The translations under genes were made by a program, and so were the position numbers. A model generated the notes under the pieces. It was not told where the DNA came from. It did not search any database and saw only the letters and a program-made list of their open reading frames with translations. From a virus, in IMG/VR virus record IMGVR_UViG_3300032268_001483, positions 1 to 64,000 of that record: 64,000 nt of DNA, one strand, 5' to 3'. How positions within the stretch are numbered: position 1 is the stretch's first letter; the number at the start of each line of letters is the position of its first letter. Of the stretch, positions 58,951-64,000 are shown one piece after another.

Positions 58951-60759
58951 ATGAATACGATACTTCAAGATATAACTAACAGAACTTCCAATATAGGGTC
59001 ACTTGTACTCCTGGTAAAAAATAATTCTGAATACTTAGATTTTATTAATCATAATGTTCCAGAATCTATTTTAGATAGACAGCTATCTGAAAAAATTTAT
59101 TATTTAGTTAATAATATAAACACACCTCAGTTATGTAGATGTGGAAAACATCTATCTTTTATTGGCTTTAAAAATGGTTATAGAAAGAGTTGTGGTGATA
59201 GGGAATGTTATGTGAGTTCAAGAAAAGAAACTTGTATTGAAAAGTTTGGTGTAGATAATCCAAAAAAATCTAAAGAAATTTTGGAGAAAGAAAAAGAGAA
59301 CATTCGTAAAAAATGGAATGGTGAACATTTCATGCTGAATAAAGACATAAAAGATAAGTTTAAGAAAACAATGATTGATAACTGGGGAGTTGAATGGGCT
59401 CAACAAAACAAATCTATTAAAGATAAATCCCTAGAAACTTGGAATAATAATCCAGAAAAGGTGAGTGTAATAGAATCGAGAAAAAATAAATTATTGAAAA
59501 AATCCGATGAGGAGAAAAGTATCATAGAAAATAAAAAAAGAGCAAAGATAATTGATAAATTCAGTACCTATGAAAACTTCATAAATTTCAGAAAAGAAAA
59601 GATTGAAGAGGCTTCTATAGAAAAGTATGGAACTCAACACCATCTTTCTTCTCCAGAAGTAATTAAATTGAGAATTGATAAATATAAAGAAAAAATCACC
59701 CAAAAGATTTTAGAGAAATTACCCAATACTTTAACTTATTTAGATAGGTTTCATAATAAGAATCTTACTGACCACTACATTAAATTGCATTGTCAAAATT
59801 GTGATAGTGAATTTTCTATAACAAGACAATTATTAGTAAATCGAATTAACTCCGGAATAGAAGTGTGTTTGAATTGTAATCCAATATTAGTTGGTAAGTC
59901 TAAAGGAGAAGAAGAAGTATTTGAATTTATATCATCAATTTATAGTGGACAAATTTTACAGAGATATAGAATTGATGGAAAAGAAATTGACATTTACTTA
60001 CCGGATTTGAAAATAGGATTTGAATATAATGGACTATTTTGGCATTCTAACTTACACAAAAGCTCACAATTTCATTTAGAAAAAACAAAATTTTTTGAGG
60101 AAGTTGGAATTAAATTAATTCATATTTGGGAAGATGATTGGTTATATAAAAGGGAAATTATAAAATCAATAATATCAAATAAGATAGGTGCTACTAAAAA
60201 TAAAATCTTTGCAAGAAAATGTCAGGTAAGAGAAGTTGATAATAGTCAAGTTCGTAGTTTCTTGGAAAGTAATCACATACAGAGCTTTGTGGGCTCACGA
60301 GTTAAACTTGGACTTTTTTATAAAGATGAATTAGTTAGCATAATGACTTTCGGTAGTCTTAGAAAATCTTTAGGTTATAACAATGTCGAAGGCAATTGGG
60401 AATTGTTGAGATTTTGTAATAAATTAGATTGTTCTGTAGTCGGTGGTGCCTCTAAATTATTCAATTATTTCTTGAAAGTATGGAAGCCAAGTCAAGTCAT
60501 AAGTTTTTGTGATTATAGTAGATCAGATGGGAATATCTATAAAACTTTAGGATTCGAGTTACAACATCTTTCAACTCCTAACTATTACTACATCGTAGAT
60601 AGTGTTAGAAGACATAGATTCAATTATAGAAAGGACAAATTAGTTACTAATGGATCTGATTCTAATCTAACAGAATCACAAATTATGCAAAATTTAGGTA
60701 TAAATAAAATTTATGACTGTGGTATGCAGAAATGGATTTTTATCCGAATTGAAAGTTAG
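58951..60759 (+). CDS. EDxHD-type homing endonuclease (I-Bth0305I-like)
   Basis: A 602-residue protein. A zinc-ribbon-like LCRCGKHLSF with CGDREC lies near residue 75. Repeats with NUMOD-like YGTQHHLSSPEV and FGVDNPKKSKEI follow, then CQNCDSEF with CLNC, then a nuclease core: IDGKEIDIYLPDLKIGFEYNGLFWHS and KLIHIWEDDWLYKRE. A C-terminal domain (GLFYKDELVSIMTFGS to SFCDYSRSDGNIYKTLGF) is a common partner in this family. Free-standing homing endonuclease. Its end overlaps the convergent tagged gene by 20 bases. Confidence 0.85.
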   Translation: MNTILQDITNRTSNIGSLVLLVKNNSEYLDFINHNVPESILDRQLSEKIYYLVNNINTPQLCRCGKHLSFIGFKNGYRKSCGDRECYVSSRKETCIEKFGVDNPKKSKEILEKEKENIRKKWNGEHFMLNKDIKDKFKKTMIDNWGVEWAQQNKSIKDKSLETWNNNPEKVSVIESRKNKLLKKSDEEKSIIENKKRAKIIDKFSTYENFINFRKEKIEEASIEKYGTQHHLSSPEVIKLRIDKYKEKITQKILEKLPNTLTYLDRFHNKNLTDHYIKLHCQNCDSEFSITRQLLVNRINSGIEVCLNCNPILVGKSKGEEEVFEFISSIYSGQILQRYRIDGKEIDIYLPDLKIGFEYNGLFWHSNLHKSSQFHLEKTKFFEEVGIKLIHIWEDDWLYKREIIKSIISNKIGATKNKIFARKCQVREVDNSQVRSFLESNHIQSFVGSRVKLGLFYKDELVSIMTFGSLRKSLGYNNVEGNWELLRFCNKLDCSVVGGASKLFNYFLKVWKPSQVISFCDYSRSDGNIYKTLGFELQHLSTPNYYYIVDSVRRHRFNYRKDKLVTNGSDSNLTESQIMQNLGINKIYDCGMQKWIFIRIES

Positions 60760-62246
60760 CCAAACTACAAATCTTACCTTTTACAAGTCCTTTTTCACAA
60801 CAAGTTCTAACTAGTTGAATTGAGGCTACAACTAAAAGTGTATATTTCAAAATAGTTAAAACTGGGCCGATTTGTGTTTCTAAAATTGCTACCAAACTTG
60901 CACCTATAATTGGAGCAACTACTTTAGCAAATCCGCTAAAAATAGACTTTAATTTTTGATTTTTATTTATCGATACTTCACCAGCCTGTTCAATCGATTC
61001 CTGTGCTTGTTGAGTAGGATCACCCTCATCTTCTGCCTCTCCCGAAATAATTTCATCTACTTTAGGCAAAACTTTACCAAATGCTTTATATTTATATGCT
61101 TTATCTAATCCCCTTCTAGCAACTCCTGATATTAGATATAGAGCGCCATTTGTTCCATACTTCAAAGCCTTCAAAACAAGATAGTCTATAGGTCTAATAA
61201 TTAATTTAAAACATTCTAAAACCCAACCCATTACACCCATTCTACCTTTAACTGCCTTTTCTTCACCACCCTTTTCACCAGATGATTTTGAAACTATATC
61301 ACCTTTCTCTTTGTAGAATTCATTTTCTTCTTTATCTTTAAAATAGAATTTATCACCTTCTATCTTTGTTATTTCTTTTTCTATTTCTTCTCCAGTTTTA
61401 GATTTATATTTTACTTTATCACCAACATTATATTCTTGAGCTTCTTGTACCTCATTTATTATCATATCAACATCACTCAGATTACCACCTTCAACTAAAA
61501 AACCTTTGAGTGAATAGTAAACTCTTTCGAAATTAAATTTACTATAAAGATTGAATGAGTCCTTAACTAAATCTTCAATTTTATCTAAATCATCAACTGC
61601 ATCATATTCTGATGCCTCCTCTTCTAATTTCTTTTTTACTTCATCAGAGGTGTTACCTATCTCACCTTTTGAAAATCTACTTTTGATACCGTTCAAGTCT
61701 GATACAACTTCACCTGTTTCAGTTGAGAAAGTTTCATCTAAAATAATTTCAGATAAGGCTTCTACTGATGGATTTTTTTGATTTTCTATTATCCATCCAC
61801 CTACACTTTTAACTAATGTGATCCCGGCAGTTTTTGTGATTTCCCAAAGAGCTATAAATACTTGACTTATTTTTTTAAAGATATTTGATATGGTATCTTT
61901 TATATTTTTTAAAAATTCAGTAAAACTATTATAAGCTTTTCCAACAATATTAATACCGCCTTCCCAAGCATTTTTTGTTGCGTTCCATATTTTACCAAAA
62001 ATATTTTCTTCTTCTAAAATTGAACTATCACTATTTAAAAAACTTCCATAAATTTCTTTAATGATAATTTTATCTAATTTTTTAAAATTTATATTTTTTT
62101 TTGAATTGTGTCACGTCAATTCTTTCTGATATAAGACAACTTTCAAAAATTGATTTATTCGATTCTCTACCTATATTATAAAAATAGTATAGATTATCAA
62201 CCTTTCTACTTTGACTAAAACTTGAATAATTTTTTATATATCTCAC
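60740..62246 (-). CDS. Tagged 501-residue protein, interrupted by a frameshift at an A9 run
   Basis: GTG at 62246 opens [13 protein letters not shown], a CTS-like tag; the first frame stops at 62082. A second open frame runs from about 62110 to 60740 with no start codon of its own near its beginning. Both meet at nine A (62094-62102 on the minus strand); dropping one A joins them into a 501-residue protein. The second part has amphipathic helices ([31 protein letters not shown]), a [21 protein letters not shown]3-like segment and C-terminal hydrophobic helices, like the tagged proteins at 5 and 37004. The GTG overlaps the paaA stop (GTGA). Confidence 0.65.
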
Positions 62247-63178
62247 GCCTTTTTCATTCTTTTTTTCTCTGCAAATACACTCGCAGCTTCTCTAACCCAT
62301 TCACCTTCATCATATGCCCTCTTTCTTGTCTTTAGTCTTTGTTTATTACAAGGTCCGTTTCCCCCAACGACTTTCCAAAATTCATCCCAATCAATATCTC
62401 CGAAGTCATAGTGTCCCCTTTCTTCATTCCACTTCAACTTTTCATCTGGAAGTTCAACTCCTAAATAATCAGCTTGTTTAACGGTTGCATCTACAAAATC
62501 CTGTCTTAACTCATCGTTGGATTTTCTTTTTATTTTCCAATCCATAGATTTTTGAGAATGCACCGATTGGGAATCATTAGGACCAAACATCATTAAGGCA
62601 GGCCACCACCATCTATCAACAGCATCCTGTAACATCCCCCTTTGTTCTTCATTACCTTGACTCAATTTTACAAGAATTTCATAACCTTGCCTTTGATGAA
62701 AACTTTCTTCTTTACAAATTCTAACCATTGCCCTTGCATAGGGCCCATAGGAAGTTCTACATAACATGACTTGATTCATAATGGCAGCGCCGTCAACTAA
62801 CCAACCAATTGCACCAATATCTGCCCATGTTAGGGTAGGATAATTAAAAATACTTGAATACTTTGCTGAGCCATTTAGGAGTTGTTTATAAAGTTCATCT
62901 CTACTTATGTCTAATGTTTCTGCTGCACTATAAAGATATAGTCCGTGACCAGCTTCATCTTGAACTTTGGCTAATAGACCGACTTTTCTTCTGAGAGTTG
63001 GTGCTCTAAGTATCCAGTTTGCTTCTGGTTGCATCCCAATGATTTCAGAATGTGCGTGTTGGGATATTTGACGAATTAGATTCCTTCTATATTCGTCTGG
63101 CATCCAATCTTTTGGTTCTATTTTTATGTCAGCATCAATCTTTTTTTGAAAAATTAATTCGGTAGATTTTGTTTCCAT
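62243..63178 (-). CDS. paaA: PaaA: catalytic subunit of phenylacetyl-CoA epoxygenase
   Basis: A full-length 311-residue PaaA. The di-iron ligands are all there: Glu45 (HAHSEIIG), Glu75 and His78 (DEAGH), Asp129 (LVDG), Glu158 and His161 (KEESFH). From memory, the E. coli enzyme has the same six spaced identically, with numbers 3 lower. The surrounding [20 protein letters not shown] and [10 protein letters not shown] are also PaaA-like. In bacteria PaaA works with PaaC, PaaB and the reductase PaaE; none of these is in the window. It sits between two tagged genes with 2-3 base junctions, so it is part of the phage operon and not a stray fragment. It has no tag. Confidence 0.95.
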   Translation of the reverse strand: METKSTELIFQKKIDADIKIEPKDWMPDEYRRNLIRQISQHAHSEIIGMQPEANWILRAPTLRRKVGLLAKVQDEAGHGLYLYSAAETLDISRDELYKQLLNGSAKYSSIFNYPTLTWADIGAIGWLVDGAAIMNQVMLCRTSYGPYARAMVRICKEESFHQRQGYEILVKLSQGNEEQRGMLQDAVDRWWWPALMMFGPNDSQSVHSQKSMDWKIKRKSNDELRQDFVDATVKQADYLGVELPDEKLKWNEERGHYDFGDIDWDEFWKVVGGNGPCNKQRLKTRKRAYDEGEWVREAASVFAEKKRMKKA

Positions 63179-63180
63179 TT

Positions 63181-63906
63181 TTAAATCTTCTTTAATTGAA
63201 CTACAACTTGATTATCACCACCAGTGAGTTCACATCTAAATCCACCTTGTGTCACTCTTGTTGCCCACTGAATTAGATCAGCATCTCTGGTAGCATCTAA
63301 TTGATTATTAAAAGATCTCCTAATTTTTTGATTAAGTGCATAATCGTTTCCATACAATCCACCACCTTTTACAGGTGTTCTTATTTCTAACCAATTAGAA
63401 CGTTTTAGATTTACTTTTTTGTAATTATATTTTGTTTTCAAAATTATTTCTAATTCTTTCAGAAAATTTTCTATTTGTTCTTTTACATCAAATTCAGAAC
63501 TTTCTACAAGTCCACCAACTATGTAAAATTTTATTTCTAAATCTTCCCAACTTGGTTTAACTCGGAAGTTTGGAGACTCACCGCTTCGATGATAAAATTG
63601 TTCGATTTCTGATAAAATTTTGGAAAGTACTTTAATATCGGTCAAACATCTACCACCACCACTATGAGGCTGGATACCATCAGCTACACCTTTTAAATTA
63701 ATTGTAATTTCTTTACATTTTTTTGTATCTTTTTTTACATTAGCAACATCAGTAAAAAATCTATTATCAGAAGAAACAAATCCTTCTACAAGTCTAAATT
63801 GTTTATTGTCAACGTAGTCGATAAATAGATCTTCTATATCTTCGTTATCTAATTTGAAACTTTCAAATAGACTTTCAAAGTTGTTAAATTTTTTTAATTT
63901 TTTCAT
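63181..63906 (-). CDS. Tagged protein, 241 aa, upstream of paaA
   Basis: Begins [20 protein letters not shown], with the core of the tag repeated (NFESLFESF). The body is alpha/beta; [17 protein letters not shown] near residue 80 and [17 protein letters not shown] near 190 look conserved but fit no family I know. Its ATG overlaps the stop of the next gene upstream (TCATGA) and paaA follows after 2 bases. Confidence 0.6.
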   Translation of the reverse strand: MKKLKKFNNFESLFESFKLDNEDIEDLFIDYVDNKQFRLVEGFVSSDNRFFTDVANVKKDTKKCKEITINLKGVADGIQPHSGGGRCLTDIKVLSKILSEIEQFYHRSGESPNFRVKPSWEDLEIKFYIVGGLVESSEFDVKEQIENFLKELEIILKTKYNYKKVNLKRSNWLEIRTPVKGGGLYGNDYALNQKIRRSFNNQLDATRDADLIQWATRVTQGGFRCELTGGDNQVVVQLKKI

Positions 63907-64000
63907 GACTTATATTTTCCTCCTCTTTTTTTCCTTTTACAATATTGCCTTTGAGAAAAGCCTAAATTAGGGTTACTACAATTTATTGATTTTTTGTATT
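63903..64000 (-). CDS. C-terminal end of a gene running off the window
   Basis: The frame is open from the window edge to a TGA at 63903-63905. The visible part, about 31 codons, contains NCSNPNLGFSQ and [13 protein letters not shown], a basic end with two Cys. Stop overlaps the ATG of the tagged gene. Function cannot be told. Confidence 0.45.
   Translation of the reverse strand, partial: YKKSINCSNPNLGFSQRQYCKRKKRGGKYKS

Overview
The window looks like a piece of a large, tailed, strictly lytic-type phage genome from a Bacteroidota (Flavobacterium-like) host. The DNA is very AT-rich and densely packed on both strands with short overlaps. It holds a collagen-like fibre, an endolysin, four homing endonucleases and several proteins with lipoprotein or signal peptides of Bacteroidota style. 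Some promoters match the host consensus TTTG-N19-TAnnTTTG. No tRNA, integrase, terminase, capsid or DNA polymerase gene is visible here, so the host and the T4-like affinity are inferences.

The dominant feature is a shared protein N-terminus. About 27 genes on both strands begin with a short basic-aromatic tag of the type M-K-x-[LI]-K-x-[FYW]-E-x-F, often ending in F-E, I-N-E, L-S-E or L-x-E, and then diverge completely. This resembles the capsid-targeting sequences (CTS) of phage T4 internal proteins, which the prohead protease removes after a Glu. I call it the CTS-like tag. It sits on proteins of unknown function, on membrane-active-looking proteins and on recognisable enzymes: a PPK2 polyphosphate kinase, a protein-kinase-like protein, a P-loop kinase and a GNAT acetyltransferase. 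The inference is that a large set of proteins is packaged and injected with the DNA.

Layout. 1-6.2 kb: tagged proteins and a BCS1-like AAA ATPase. 6.2-13.8 kb: secreted proteins, tiny ORFs, a GIY-YIG endonuclease with integrase-type repeats, ClpP, a TonB C-terminal-domain protein and a candidate RNA. 13.8-21 kb: collagen-like fibre, Rnl5-like RNA ligase, a tagged kinase-like protein and a leucine-rich-repeat protein. 21-25.3 kb: small early-type genes with host-like promoters and a block of structured RNA. 25.3-36 kb: tagged PPK2, homing endonuclease, IscA-like protein, flavodoxin-fold reductase, UVR-motif protein, UmuD/UmuC and pterin carbinolamine dehydratase. 36-49 kb: tagged proteins including a three-member paralogue family with a conserved Ser-Cys motif, a second flavodoxin-fold protein, nucleotidyltransferase, GNAT and NADAR proteins. 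49-54 kb: GrpE, GH19 endolysin, DnaJ, a small pseudoknotted RNA and GMP reductase. 54-64 kb: tagged kinase and paralogues, two homing endonucleases, a structural protein, a frameshifted tagged gene and, unexpectedly, a full-length phenylacetyl-CoA epoxygenase catalytic subunit (PaaA) inside a tagged-gene operon.

Two promoter types can be read. A phage-type element TTTAATATATA (or TTTTTATATATAG) precedes at least 25 genes, often so close to the ATG that the mRNA should be leaderless. Host-type promoters precede small, probably early genes. Convergent gene pairs are separated by strong bidirectional hairpin terminators. Coordinates of CDS entries include the stop codon. No sequence search was run; family calls are by recognition of motifs.
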